A stretch of 64,000 nucleotides of DNA from Prevotella scopos JCM 17725 (GTDB lineage Bacteria; Bacteroidota; Bacteroidia; Bacteroidales; Bacteroidaceae): assembly GCF_018127785.1 (NCBI RefSeq), contig NZ_CP072390.1:1674001-1738000 (forward strand), given 5' to 3'. Position 1 is the stretch's first letter; each line of letters opens with the position of its first letter. A program made the position numbers and the translations under genes. Of this stretch, positions 54,101 through 60,589 are shown in pieces. The notes beneath the pieces are model-generated. The model was not told where the DNA came from. It made no database searches and was given only the letters and a program-made list of their open reading frames with translations.

Positions 54101-54156
54101 GCAAGACTGCTTATCGTTATCAATAAATATATCAAAAGAAGTAAATGTTTTTTCAT
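48112..54156 (-). CDS. Giant SpvB/FG-GAP/RHS-repeat protein
   Basis: 2014 residues with a signal peptide (ending SSLAQ). Residues ~25-300 are SpvB/TcB-like, with the P-I-P-A-L-P-G-T-G-G-M-K-P-N-L-S signature. Residues ~340-675 carry many FG-GAP/VCBS repeats, such as GDFNGDGLADF and GDFNGDGYADV. YD repeats follow (~940-1590, e.g. TYDNAGNITSK). The RHS core is YLHHDHLGSIQVY, YDPVVGRFISADP (about residue 1649) and NRYAYCINNPLSLIDPSGY. A glycine/alanine-rich hydrophobic region is at ~1700-1850, and a ~155-residue unknown C-terminal tip follows FLFNDYMH (~1858). RHS shells encapsulate a C-terminal toxin in Tc and polymorphic toxins. The tip is beta-rich and not recognised. It lies between a T9SS-tail gene and a lipoprotein gene. 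Confidence 0.9.
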   Translation of the reverse strand: MKKHLLLLIYLLITISSLAQERLYTDKEHGGVGNGVFGKINDEINVSPTGQLSYEIPIPALPGTGGMKPNLSVCYNSSTKNGLAGYGFDLMGLSIISRIPSDRFHDGMATAIDFTSHDHFALDGQRLIKYNYSYGTETEYRTENNSFAKILANGKSTNPTSFTVYTKSGLIYDYVTVSKALGKAETDSTLFWLVSKVSDTKGNYFTVTYGGEASTNDFYPSRIDYTGNATVGLSPYASIRFSYMSNPYSPVTYVNGARVKRSQLLFSIALFMGDQVVRNFQFNYQVEKRKYQLSEVTETASGGEHKNPTQLTWTNLSDFKVQNYNYSQTKLIHKATLTVGDFNGDGLADFIATPENDRAGWKGWKLFISHSTYFEQVASGTWNWNDDKLEQVVCGDFNGDGYADVVAKRCHSGKWHNCDLYTTSVDNNGKISLAFSKCFISLARDYTIQTVELNGDGAADLFAWLSNSKECKLIRSKEGANGLTPLDYTAVRYCSEKWDRVEYGDFNGDGLTDVMNLNDNGNCIMYCDGAGTMTKEDKSSWPNKNHYLELGDFNGDGKTDMLLTGWTKNPNRGGWSTWCINYSKGDGKFTTEYYEKPFDARSKQLYIADLNGDGFDDFQAIDKTSSGSNMTQPQAYLSDGRGNFYKQVKGGNVYATDKWHFYVGDFNGDGKADFVCTSNWNKSNWDGYQVYLMPSDKHSLLTGIKDGLGNSTNIDYKYLTDESVFTRGRTNSYPLVSIGLSWPVVASVSTPDGIGGTNVTSYRYENALFHKNGRGLLGFEKCYVKDETTNTLNTTEYSVNTEKYVIAPKHSRTTVNGKVIEESYHTYTLKSNYASSSYNSSIYTYMPMTVHQKNYEFNTGELIKDVKTDYEYDTWGNTTKTIVKDGSIETTTTGTFINNTDKWLLGRLTECTVSKSNESGTTTRKSSFEYDPNSGLLTTEVFAPGNTELGYRKTYVHDGFGNIVKSTVSPFDNSSERITQTRYDAKGRYIVSSTNCLGFIETLKYNEVEGLVTASTDKNGIVTNYTYDKFGNLVTASTPISKTLKTTGWSAGMSDAPANALYFEWNKTTGEPSSIEFYDCLGRLLRKVTESVNGKKVYIDRTYDKKGLVERTSEPYYVGGQQYWSKNEYDAVGRTTAQTAPDGSRHIFAYSGLKTTATDPLGSISTKISNLNGLLASSIDNAGTGITYKYDADGKCIETKGPRTTIHCSYDIAGNRISLDDPDLGHSQDTYNAFGELIAHQDGHGETRFEYDTGGRIIQEVRPEVTISTTYDKGWKGAVDEVVSVGSIQYSETYTYDNYGRVIKKNTVIDDRAYETSYTYNLANQVETIKYPKGLKVKNGYDACGIQISVSNADNQKLYWKLHDLDARGQIEKEEFGNGLITTTAHDPQKGTISSILTPGIQNWTYSFDAVGNLVTRRDLKRNLSESFSYDGLYRLTNVRKNGQVTQSMTYDNAGNITSKSDVGTYIYTDGSNKLSSITDCKRSIATWDEISYNSFDKVAKIVSGDKTMLIEYGPDKSRVLVDIQGVRKYYVDNLFEQTVENGKISGTNYIFVFGKAVAILSQDANDIEDVKYLHHDHLGSIQVYSDELGKLYQELSYDAWGLRRNPETWVVFDVVASSNAYNDHGFGGHEHIDLFELVNMDGRMYDPVVGRFISADPFIQSPDFTQSLNRYAYCINNPLSLIDPSGYSWFSKNWKTITASIVGIAVSVVTLGSGTTLGAAIIAGAVGGAAGALTGALLNGANIGQIAKSTFIGAVVGGASGFLNFASGGGTIWEQLFKHTFSQGWLEGVQGGNMFHGFMMGAVSGAGGYGINKATDMTKALKIISASIVSGTIDEIGGGKFANGAVTGAFSFLFNDYMHLRKTKMHHRGKILVTFPFDEKVGAGNALMTVDTYVYINDHVQAKILDAHVMLTSYSNISDIDVEGAFEVEFKVGSKKSEYSFKKTTGTYVVPSGTNFTGDVHIDNVSYRNALPINLNVSGGWNYSTPGGCGSLTRPTIIGLLIPARYNHNFRIK

Positions 54157-54161
54157 AAGCT

Positions 54162-54578
54162 CTAATTTTTAAGCAATTTATATGATTTTTCAAAGTCCTC
54201 TCCACTTACTTTAACAATGTAAATTCCTTTTGGCAGGTTTGTAGTCGTTAAGGTAGTAGTTCCATTCCCAATTAAATCATTGAAGACAACTTGACCTGAT
54301 ACATTTGCCATGATGTATGATAAATTATGGTCTGAAGGCAATCCCACAATTGAGATAGAAAGTTGATCTTGAAAAGTTGGTGCTGGAGAGAGGTCTACTT
54401 TTAACAGTTTCGTGTCTGTAGAAGTTTTTAGGGCTTTCTTGGCTTTGAGAAGTGTTCCCCTAATAACCCGGGAAGTACAACTACCTTGTGCATTATATGT
54501 GTAAACAACCGTCTGCCCCTGTGCCTTAGTATAAGTAAAGACAAACAGCAACATCAGTAAAATAACTTTATTTTTCAT
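54162..54578 (-). CDS. Small T9SS-tail protein with a YD-like motif
   Basis: This 138-residue protein has a signal peptide (ending KAQGQ). The mature start (VVYTYNAQGSCTSRVIR) looks like a single YD-type strand. The last ~80 residues match a type A sorting domain of the type IX secretion system: LSPAPTFQDQLSISIVGLP, YIMANVSGQVV and the ending LPKGIYIVKVSGEDFEKSYK. It ends 5 bp before the RHS start and is clearly part of the same operon. It could serve as a secretion adaptor for the RHS protein, which itself has no sorting tail; this is inference. The upstream gap of ~650 bp holds the likely promoter. Confidence 0.8.
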   Translation of the reverse strand: MKNKVILLMLLFVFTYTKAQGQTVVYTYNAQGSCTSRVIRGTLLKAKKALKTSTDTKLLKVDLSPAPTFQDQLSISIVGLPSDHNLSYIMANVSGQVVFNDLIGNGTTTLTTTNLPKGIYIVKVSGEDFEKSYKLLKN

Positions 54579-55142
54579 CGGTTTAAAATTTTAGTTAACT
54601 ATTAAATGGATGCTTATATAACATTTATGCTAATAAGAAATTAAGCTTATAGAGGATATTTTGGTAATATCCAGTATAAAGGCAAAAAGATACTATGGGA
54701 AGAAAAAGTTGTAATTGTGATAGACCAACCGAAAAGTCAAACGCCACGAATTGGAAAGATACGCGACATGTACAAGGCATATAGTAAAATAGTCCGCAGG
54801 TATTCCATACTCCAAAATCTTTTACTATTATATCGCAAAAATAAAGTATTAAAATGAAATTGCCAAGAAAATCGAAGAAAATTTCTGCAGAAAGTGCATT
54901 TTTAACATTTCGAGCACTTTAAATGCATGCAAACAGGGGAATGTCAGGTGTATACCCGCTGAAAATGGGACTCCGTTTTTCTGTAGGGGCATAAGCTATA
55001 TTCATTGACGGAAATAGCCCCTGATGGTAAAAGTTGATGTTCTCTTTTGTTTTCTTCAATAAATAAACTACCTTTGCATTGTTGAGTTAAATATTCTTTG
55101 AGACAATGCAGAATAAAGAAAGGGTAAGAAACTTGCTCGTTT
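54579..55142. other. Gene-free right end of the element
   Basis: Upstream of the RHS operon. A minus-strand TATTTTTG box at 54836-54843, with CTTG 20 bp further upstream (54864-54867), is the best promoter candidate for the RHS operon, implying a ~250-nt leader. A plus-strand consensus promoter (55046-55076) and a 15-codon frame (55106-55153) lie at the far right. No other gene is seen. Confidence 0.5.
55046..55076 (+). promoter_or_regulatory. Outward-facing promoter near the right end
   Basis: TTTG at 55046-55049, a 19-bp spacer and TACCTTTG at 55069-55076, an exact Bacteroidetes layout. It points out of the element toward the dinD 3' remnant and the polysaccharide genes. Confidence 0.7.
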
Positions 55143-55153
55143 CCAAATCGTAA
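55106..55153 (+). CDS. 15-codon peptide at the element end
   Basis: MQNKERVRNLLVSKS followed by a stop inside the 16-bp end repeat. The promoter at 55046-55076 is correctly placed for it. The stop codon of the chimeric dinD (SSVTKS) falls in the identical 16-bp repeat at the left end. It may be a leader peptide or a gene truncated at the element end. Confidence 0.3.
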   Translation: MQNKERVRNLLVSKS

Positions 55154-55158
55154 CCCAT
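55143..55158. repeat. 16-bp end repeat, right copy (candidate arm-type site)
   Basis: CCAAATCGTAACCCAT, as at 42450-42465. It is flanked by AAAGGGTAA (55119-55127) and TTACCCTTT (55159-55167), a 9-bp inverted pair. Confidence 0.7.
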
Positions 55159-55224
55159 TTACCCTTTATTCATACTTATTTTATTGACTATCTGAAAGAT
55201 ACAAATATCTTGAATCTTTTGCGG

Positions 55225-55231
55225 GCGTAAT
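55225..55231 (+). other. attR-type core GCGTAAT (right junction)
   Basis: 7-bp GCGTAAT identical to 42313-42319. The dinD reading resumes in frame immediately after it. Confidence 0.7.
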
Positions 55232-55375
55232 ATGTTAGGACAGCGTGGTATCAAGCCAGAAGACCTTCCACCCGCAGAAGATATTAAGAAACTGGAACGC
55301 AAGGTTGCACGAGACGAGAAAAAGATAGAACAAATCTCACAAAAACTACCGAAGAACAAAAATAGTGATTCATAA
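55232..55375 (+). pseudogene. dinD: dinD 3' remnant
   Basis: 48 codons (47 residues) in the same sense as the main dinD part: MLGQRGIKPEDLPPAEDIKK, LERKVARDEKKIEQ, ending NKNSDS. This is the conserved DinD C-terminus (R-G-I-x-P-E-x-L-P-x-x-E-D-x-K-K-x-x-R). Joined to the 250 codons at 41570-42319 through GCGTAAT, it rebuilds a normal 297-residue DinD. The outward promoter at 55046 could transcribe this remnant. Confidence 0.85.
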
Positions 55376-55858
55376 TATACTTTAAGTCCGCAACGTTATT
55401 CCCTGCGAGAAAATTTTATCTATTAAAATATCTCTTTGAGGGACTCTATCAGTTGATTTCTGGATTTTTTAGAGTTATTTGAGGCTTGACTAAGTATGAA
55501 ATCCCCAATCCAATGGGAAGTATGACAACAACAATGAAATACTGTTTTATTCAAGGAAGAACTCAAAGTTGTATGCTTTATTTATATGTAGGTTCAGAAT
55601 ATTCAGACATATCCAAGTGACTTGAGAACTTTGTTTCTCAAACACTTGGCTTTCTTAAAAGATTTTACGCTGTAGAATTAAGAGATAATATCAGAGTTTT
55701 ATTGTAACTTTGCAATACTTTCCACAAATGAAAGCTTTCCACAATAAAACAAGACATGGTCAAAGCCGTTGTTAAGGCTATCCTCAAAAGGAAAAAGGGT
55801 TTGTAGAATAGCTTTCTTTTGATGAAGGAAACCGGACAAATAAAGAAACAGAAGAGAA
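55376..55858. other. 483-bp gap before the polysaccharide genes
   Basis: I see no coding frame, repeat or promoter consensus that I can support here, apart from general A/T richness. Confidence 0.5.
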
Positions 55859-56638
55859 ATGATATTACTAAGCTTCGATACGGAAGAGTTTGATGTACCT
55901 CGCGAACATGGGGTAGATTTCTCGCTTGAAGAAGGTATGAAGGTATCAGTAGAGGGTACGAATCGCATCCTCGACATACTGAAGGCGAATAACGTTTGCG
56001 CTACCTTCTTCTGCACGGGCAACTTTGCTGAACTGGCGCCAGAAGTCATGGAGCGCATAAAAAACGAAGGTCACGAGGTCGCTTGTCATGGTGTTGACCA
56101 CTGGCAACCCAAGCCTGAGGACGTTTTCCGTTCTAAGGAAATCATCGAACGTGTAACAGGTGTGAAAGTTGCGGGCTATCGTCAGCCACGTATGTTCCCT
56201 GTATCAGATGAGGATATAGAGAAGGCTGGCTACCTTTATAACTCTTCTTTGAACCCTGCTTTCATACCGGGGCGATATATGCACCTCACCACTCCACGCA
56301 CATGGTTTATGCAAGGAAAGGTCATGCAGATACCTGCCAGCGTTAGTCCTCACCTGCGCATCCCGCTCTTTTGGCTGTCTATGCACAACTTCCCAGAGTG
56401 GTTCTATCTTCGTTTAGTTCGACAAGTATTGCACCATGATGGCTATTTCGTGACCTATTTCCACCCATGGGAGTTCTATGATCTCAAGTCACATCCAGAG
56501 TTTAAGATGCCATTTATCATTAAGAACAACAGTGGACACGATTTAGAACAGCGTCTCGACCGCTTTATCAAGGCAATGAAGGCAGACAAGCAGGAGTTTA
56601 TTACCTACGTTGACTTTGTCAACCGCCAGAAGAAATAA
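55859..56638 (+). CDS. Polysaccharide deacetylase (NodB/CE4 family)
   Basis: This 259-residue protein is predicted to be a metal-dependent deacetylase of N-acetylated sugars. Motif 1 is SFDTEEFD (catalytic and metal aspartates, about residues 5-12). Motif 2 is HEVACHGVDHW (H-x4-H metal ligands). Motif 3 appears as GYRQPRMF with its arginine. The late hydrophobic/histidine motif is YFHPWEFYD. No signal peptide is visible, so it probably acts in the cytoplasm on a lipid-linked glycan intermediate, like ArnD/PgdA relatives. It is first in the plus-strand set with the GT2 and GtrA genes. Confidence 0.9.
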   Translation: MILLSFDTEEFDVPREHGVDFSLEEGMKVSVEGTNRILDILKANNVCATFFCTGNFAELAPEVMERIKNEGHEVACHGVDHWQPKPEDVFRSKEIIERVTGVKVAGYRQPRMFPVSDEDIEKAGYLYNSSLNPAFIPGRYMHLTTPRTWFMQGKVMQIPASVSPHLRIPLFWLSMHNFPEWFYLRLVRQVLHHDGYFVTYFHPWEFYDLKSHPEFKMPFIIKNNSGHDLEQRLDRFIKAMKADKQEFITYVDFVNRQKK

Positions 56639-56717
56639 GTTGAATTCCCGCTCTGAATAGCAGAAAGCAGGCTAAGAAACGCTCCCTATAAACACCTCAA
56701 CAAGCAGAATATAAGAT

Positions 56718-57662
56718 ATGATAAAACTCGCAACAGTCTCTCCATGTTACAACGAGGAAGAGGTTTTAGAACAGTCGGCAGCACAGCTCATGGAGCTATT
56801 CGACGAACTCATCAGTCAGGGAAAGATTTCCGATGACTCGATGATTGTGTTTGTCAATGACGGAAGCCGTGACCGAACATGGGAGATTATCCAACAGCTC
56901 CACAGCCAGCATCCACGTATAAAGGGTATCAACCTCGCTCATAATGTGGGTCACCAGAATGCTATTATGGCTGGTATGATGACAGCAAAGGACTGGGCTG
57001 ATGCTGTTATCACACTTGATGCCGACCTGCAAGACGACTATAAGAAATGTATTCCACAGATGGTTGAAGCCTTTAATGAAGGCAATGAGATTGTCTATGG
57101 TGTAAAGGTTTCGCGCAAAGCCGACCCAATCTTGAAGCGTATGTCTGCACAGGCGTTCTATCATCTACAAGAAACGATGGGCGTGAACAGTATCTTTAAC
57201 CATGCTGACTTCCGTCTGATGAGTCGTCAGTCCTTAGAGATACTCTCGCATTATAAGGAGCGCAACCTCTATTTACGTGGCCTCATCCCTTCTATTGGAC
57301 TCAAATCTACAACGGTTGACGACCGCATCAGCGAACGTAAGGCTGGTACGTCTAAGTACACTTTGCGTAAGATGCTCAGCTTGGCATTGGACGGTATCAC
57401 ATCATTCTCCGTGAAACCAATCTACTATGTCATCTACCTTGGTATCGCCTTCTTGTTCGTCACGCTCTGCATTGGTATCTATGTCGTCCATGCTTTCCTC
57501 AATCATACAGAGGTGGCAGGCTGGGCTTCACTCATTCTTAGTATTTGGCTTGTGGGTGCTATGCTGATGATTTCTATCGGTGCAGTGGGAGTTTATATTG
57601 CCAAAATATATGAAGAGGTAAAGCAGCGTCCGCTTTATAACATCAGTCAAATACTCGATTAA
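56718..57662 (+). CDS. Polyprenyl-phosphate glycosyltransferase (GT2, DPM1/ArnC-like)
   Basis: This 314-residue protein has a GT-A domain and two C-terminal membrane helices. TVSPCYNEEEVLEQSAAQLM is the N-terminal nucleotide-binding start. MIVFVNDGSRDRTWEII and VITLDADLQDD give the D-x-D-type metal motif. The loop EIVYGVKVSRKADP follows. HADFRLMSRQSLEIL is the conserved acceptor segment. The helices (about 235-260 and 270-295) anchor it beside the lipid carrier. It likely transfers a sugar to undecaprenyl phosphate. It is 79 bp after the deacetylase and 12 bp before GtrA, which together suggest a lipid-linked sugar decoration pathway. Confidence 0.92.
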   Translation: MIKLATVSPCYNEEEVLEQSAAQLMELFDELISQGKISDDSMIVFVNDGSRDRTWEIIQQLHSQHPRIKGINLAHNVGHQNAIMAGMMTAKDWADAVITLDADLQDDYKKCIPQMVEAFNEGNEIVYGVKVSRKADPILKRMSAQAFYHLQETMGVNSIFNHADFRLMSRQSLEILSHYKERNLYLRGLIPSIGLKSTTVDDRISERKAGTSKYTLRKMLSLALDGITSFSVKPIYYVIYLGIAFLFVTLCIGIYVVHAFLNHTEVAGWASLILSIWLVGAMLMISIGAVGVYIAKIYEEVKQRPLYNISQILD

Positions 57663-57674
57663 CAATCATTCTAT

Positions 57675-58082
57675 ATGGCACAACGTATAAAAGAGCTTTG
57701 GCAGCATTGGCAGAAAGACTTTTGGCGACTGTTTCGATTTGGCATAACAGGTACGCTGTGTTCGCTTATTCATTATGGTATTTACTGTCTGTGTCTGCTT
57801 TTCACGAACACAACCATTGCCTATACAGCTGGTTACGGAGTGGGACTTCTTTGTAACTACGGACTTACAACCTACTTTACTTTTAAGGGAAAACCAACAA
57901 AGAATAATGTTGCTGGCTTCGTTGGCAGTCACATACTCAATTATCTTTTAGAGATTGGACTGCTCCATCTCTTCCTTTGGATGGGTATAAACAAATGGCT
58001 TTCACCTATCCTTGTGATGGTGATAGTAGTACCTATCAACTTCGTTTTATTACGACTTGTATTCGTGAAAGGAAAGAAATAG
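57675..58082 (+). CDS. GtrA-family membrane protein
   Basis: This 135-residue protein has four membrane helices: FGITGTLCSLIHYGIYCLCL, then AGYGVGLLCNYGLTTYFTF, ILNYLLEIGLLHLFLWMG and WLSPILVMVIVVPINFVLLR. The GtrA pattern F-R-F-G-I-T-G and the ending N-F-V-L-L-R-L-V-F are as expected. GtrA proteins are thought to flip polyprenyl-linked sugars across the inner membrane. It follows the GT2 by 12 bp, a usual partnership. A hairpin terminator lies downstream at 58175. Confidence 0.92.
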   Translation: MAQRIKELWQHWQKDFWRLFRFGITGTLCSLIHYGIYCLCLLFTNTTIAYTAGYGVGLLCNYGLTTYFTFKGKPTKNNVAGFVGSHILNYLLEIGLLHLFLWMGINKWLSPILVMVIVVPINFVLLRLVFVKGKK

Positions 58083-58174
58083 TTTGGGTGATGGGTGTTG
58101 GATGATTGGTGTTAATGGTTAGCGGGATTGGTGCTAAGCAGTAACACAACAATAGAAAAGGGAAGAATAAACTT

Positions 58175-58213
58175 ATCCCCAAGCTCTTTCTGACAAGAAA
58201 AGGGCTTGGGGAT
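58175..58213. terminator. Terminator between gtrA-type and GT4 genes
   Basis: ATCCCCAAGC-CTTT-type left arm pairs with AAAGGGCTTGGGGAT (one G-U/mismatch) around a short loop, between converging genes. Confidence 0.75.
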
Positions 58214-58225
58214 GATGCTTTATAC

Positions 58226-58263
58226 CTTATCATATACCTCAAGAATCTGGGAGGCTACATCTT
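58226..58263. repeat. 38-bp duplicate of the GT4 gene end
   Basis: 38 bp identical to 58292-58329, the real 3' end of the GT4 gene, lying 66 bp away and in the same codon phase. On the minus strand it reads DVASQILEVYDKV followed by a stop, an alternative C-terminus after the present stop at 58277. Confidence 0.9.
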
Positions 58264-58276
58264 TATAGTGAAAACA

Positions 58277-59419
58277 TTAAAATAGTGGTAACTTATCATA
58301 TACCTCAAGAATCTGGGAGGCTACATCTTGATTTTCGAATCGTTTTACGTAGAGTTGGCTTTTGCTGACTATTCCCTTACGATTCTCTATCGCTGAAAGG
58401 ATTGCAGCCGCATTGCCATCAACGTCATCTGGACCTACATAAAGACAACCAGGGCCACCTGCTTCCTCCAAACAGCTACCCGTAGCAGCTACTACCGGCA
58501 ATCCACTTTGTATGGCTTCAATGATTGGAATACCAAAGCCTTCGTAACGAGAAGGGTAAATGAAAGCCTCAGCCTGATTGTAAATAGCTGCAAGAAGATC
58601 GTTGGGTACACCTTGAAGGAAATGGATTCGCTCGCCAATTCCTAAGCGTTTGATTTCTGCATCAAGCTTCTTTTGATACTTAGTTTGCCGTCCTACGATG
58701 ACAAGATGTAAGTCGGAAGGTAGCTTTGCCATAGTGCGAATACCCAAAAGAATATTCTTTCGCACTTCTATCGTTCCTACATTCAAGATGTAACGTTGTG
58801 GGAGTTGGTATTTACGGCGGGCCTCTTCTATCAGTGATGGGTTGACCGACTGACTGAACTGCGTACTACAACTCTGATAAACAAGGTCTATCTTATCCTC
58901 AGGAAAGTCACCATAATATAAGATGTCACGCTTCGTACATTCGCTAATAGCAATGATGCGCGTAGCTTCCTGTAATGTCTGATAGAACTTCCGCTTATAG
59001 AAGAAAACGTCAATAGCCGGATAGAACTCTGGATGACGTAGGAAGATAAGGTCATGAATAGTGACAACACCAGGGATTCCTACTGCAGCTAAGCCTGAAG
59101 GAAGTTCACCCGAAAGCCCATGATAGAGTTGTACTCCATCCCTTTTCAAGTCTTTTACTACCCCTTTCACACGCCACCAGTCACGCTGCAGACGGAAACA
59201 AAGGTGGTCAGGATAGCAAAACTGCACGTTATCTCGCAATTCAACCTGATTGCGAAGGTCGTCACATCCAGCATCAGGAGCATAGAGTCGTAAGTTTGTG
59301 TCAGGCATCAATGGAGCAAGGTCGTTGATGAGTGTACGCCCATAGCTACCTAATCCGGTACCATTTCTTACGATTCGCTTAGCATCATAACCTATTATCT
59401 TCTTCCTCATGGGCTTCAA
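58277..59419 (-). CDS. Glycosyltransferase family 4 (GT-B)
   Basis: This 380-residue protein has the GT-B fold. The N-terminal half carries GYDAKRIVRNGTGLGSYGRT and HGLSGELPSGLAAVGIPGVV, then HDLIFLRHPEFYPAIDVFFY. The nucleotide-sugar half has YILNVGTIEVRKNI, LVIVGRQTKYQKKL and the E-x7-E-type motif in FIYPSRYEGFGIPIIEAIQS. ATG at 59410 (MRKKIIGY) is an alternative start. It overlaps the GT87-like gene upstream by 35 bp, a sign of coupling. Its last codons duplicate a downstream remnant (58226-58263). Confidence 0.92.
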   Translation of the reverse strand: MKPMRKKIIGYDAKRIVRNGTGLGSYGRTLINDLAPLMPDTNLRLYAPDAGCDDLRNQVELRDNVQFCYPDHLCFRLQRDWWRVKGVVKDLKRDGVQLYHGLSGELPSGLAAVGIPGVVTIHDLIFLRHPEFYPAIDVFFYKRKFYQTLQEATRIIAISECTKRDILYYGDFPEDKIDLVYQSCSTQFSQSVNPSLIEEARRKYQLPQRYILNVGTIEVRKNILLGIRTMAKLPSDLHLVIVGRQTKYQKKLDAEIKRLGIGERIHFLQGVPNDLLAAIYNQAEAFIYPSRYEGFGIPIIEAIQSGLPVVAATGSCLEEAGGPGCLYVGPDDVDGNAAAILSAIENRKGIVSKSQLYVKRFENQDVASQILEVYDKLPLF

Positions 59420-60587
59420 CCTTTTCTATTGGGGTGTAATCCTTCGTACATAACTCATAACAAAGCCATAACCAGAGAATGCTGATTGGCAACGCACGAA
59501 GGGCGTATGGCTTGATAAATTCCTGTCGGATGAACTTCGGGAAGAGGTCACTACTACCCATACCAGAGAGGAGGAAGACAAAGACCATCAATGCTATCGC
59601 CCACTTTCCACGCTTCCATGGAGCAGCCGTGTACCATATACAAACGCCTAACAAGGCTATCACGTATCCACTGGCTTCGCTACCGGTACTGAAAAGAATA
59701 ACAAACAAGAGTACAGACGCAAGTATTGTCTCACGGAAGGCAAGGTTCTTATACTGTGAAAAACGCAGGTAAGGAAGAGCAAGGAGTGTCATTCCAGGCA
59801 GAATCAGCCATAGGTCTGAATAGTTCATACAGCCTGTTGTGCGACGAACAAGCCCTAACAGAGAGATATTCTGTTGTATTGAGCCAAGGTTTTCTGCATT
59901 CTTTTCCACCAAACAAGTAAACCATTCGTGGTATTGTTCTATGACATACGAAGGCGAACTGATAGCCATTGGCACACAGAAGAGTACAACTGACCATACG
60001 ACAAGCCACATCAAGAAACGCAGCTTATGCCGAGAGAAGAGGAAGAAAGCCAATCCTACGATGCCATATAGCTTCACCAACGTTCCTAAGACGATGAAAA
60101 AAGCAGCCCAGCCGTCCTTCTCTTTCTCAATAAGAAAGAAAGAAGAGAGAATCATTGCAGCCACAGCAATATTGAACTGCTGCATAAAGAGGGCCGTTGG
60201 AAGTGTTATTCCACAGAACCAAAGTATGAATATCTTTTGTTGTTCACGTAGTCCTGAACGGACAATAACAACATATAGCCACGCTGTTAAGAACAATAAC
60301 CACAGCAACATACCTGCCCAAAGCGGCAAAAGTGCAAAGGGTGCGATGACAAGTGAGAACACAGGGCCATAATGGTTCACATCAGAATACTCTGCAGGAT
60401 AGGCCGCATAGAGTGAAGTTTGGTTCACTGTGTGCCAGTAAACACCACGAAAAATTAGGAAGTTATTGAAACTTCGATTGTACTTCAGCATTCCTGCGAG
60501 GGCAATGATAAACCATAAGCCCATCAAGAACCATCGGTTAGAGAGTAAAGGGTGGTGTAAGAGTTGCTTTATTCTATCTTTCATCAC
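59385..60587 (-). CDS. GT87-like polytopic glycosyltransferase
   Basis: 400 residues with about ten hydrophobic helices. The family signature is in the first loop, containing SDVNHYGPVFSLVIAPFALL. The D at this position is the GT-C catalytic aspartate, and a later H-x-W-F-T-C-L-V region (EQYHEWFTCLVEKNAENLG) follows. GT87 enzymes use polyprenyl-phosphate mannose or similar donors on the periplasmic face. The acidic C-terminus (KVEAHEEEDNRL) overlaps the start of the GT4 gene. The substrate is unknown. Confidence 0.8.
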   Translation of the reverse strand: MMKDRIKQLLHHPLLSNRWFLMGLWFIIALAGMLKYNRSFNNFLIFRGVYWHTVNQTSLYAAYPAEYSDVNHYGPVFSLVIAPFALLPLWAGMLLWLLFLTAWLYVVIVRSGLREQQKIFILWFCGITLPTALFMQQFNIAVAAMILSSFFLIEKEKDGWAAFFIVLGTLVKLYGIVGLAFFLFSRHKLRFLMWLVVWSVVLFCVPMAISSPSYVIEQYHEWFTCLVEKNAENLGSIQQNISLLGLVRRTTGCMNYSDLWLILPGMTLLALPYLRFSQYKNLAFRETILASVLLFVILFSTGSEASGYVIALLGVCIWYTAAPWKRGKWAIALMVFVFLLSGMGSSDLFPKFIRQEFIKPYALRALPISILWLWLCYELCTKDYTPIEKVEAHEEEDNRL

Positions 60588-60589
60588 TT

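Larger units (their letters stand above)
42320..55231. mobile_element. 12.9-kb integrative element inserted in dinD
   Basis: The boundaries are set by the dinD reading frame. The first part stops at codon 250 (42319) and resumes at 55232, with GCGTAAT at both junctions. It encodes two tyrosine recombinases, DUF1896 and two HTH proteins, and carries an iteron array, an oriT-like dyad and an RHS cargo operon. A 16-bp sequence, CCAAATCGTAACCCAT, lies near both ends (42450-42465 and 55143-55158), with an inverted relative at 42482-42494. These could be arm-type integrase sites. No mobilisation, relaxase or transfer genes were recognised, so it may need help to move or be immobile. Confidence 0.8.
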
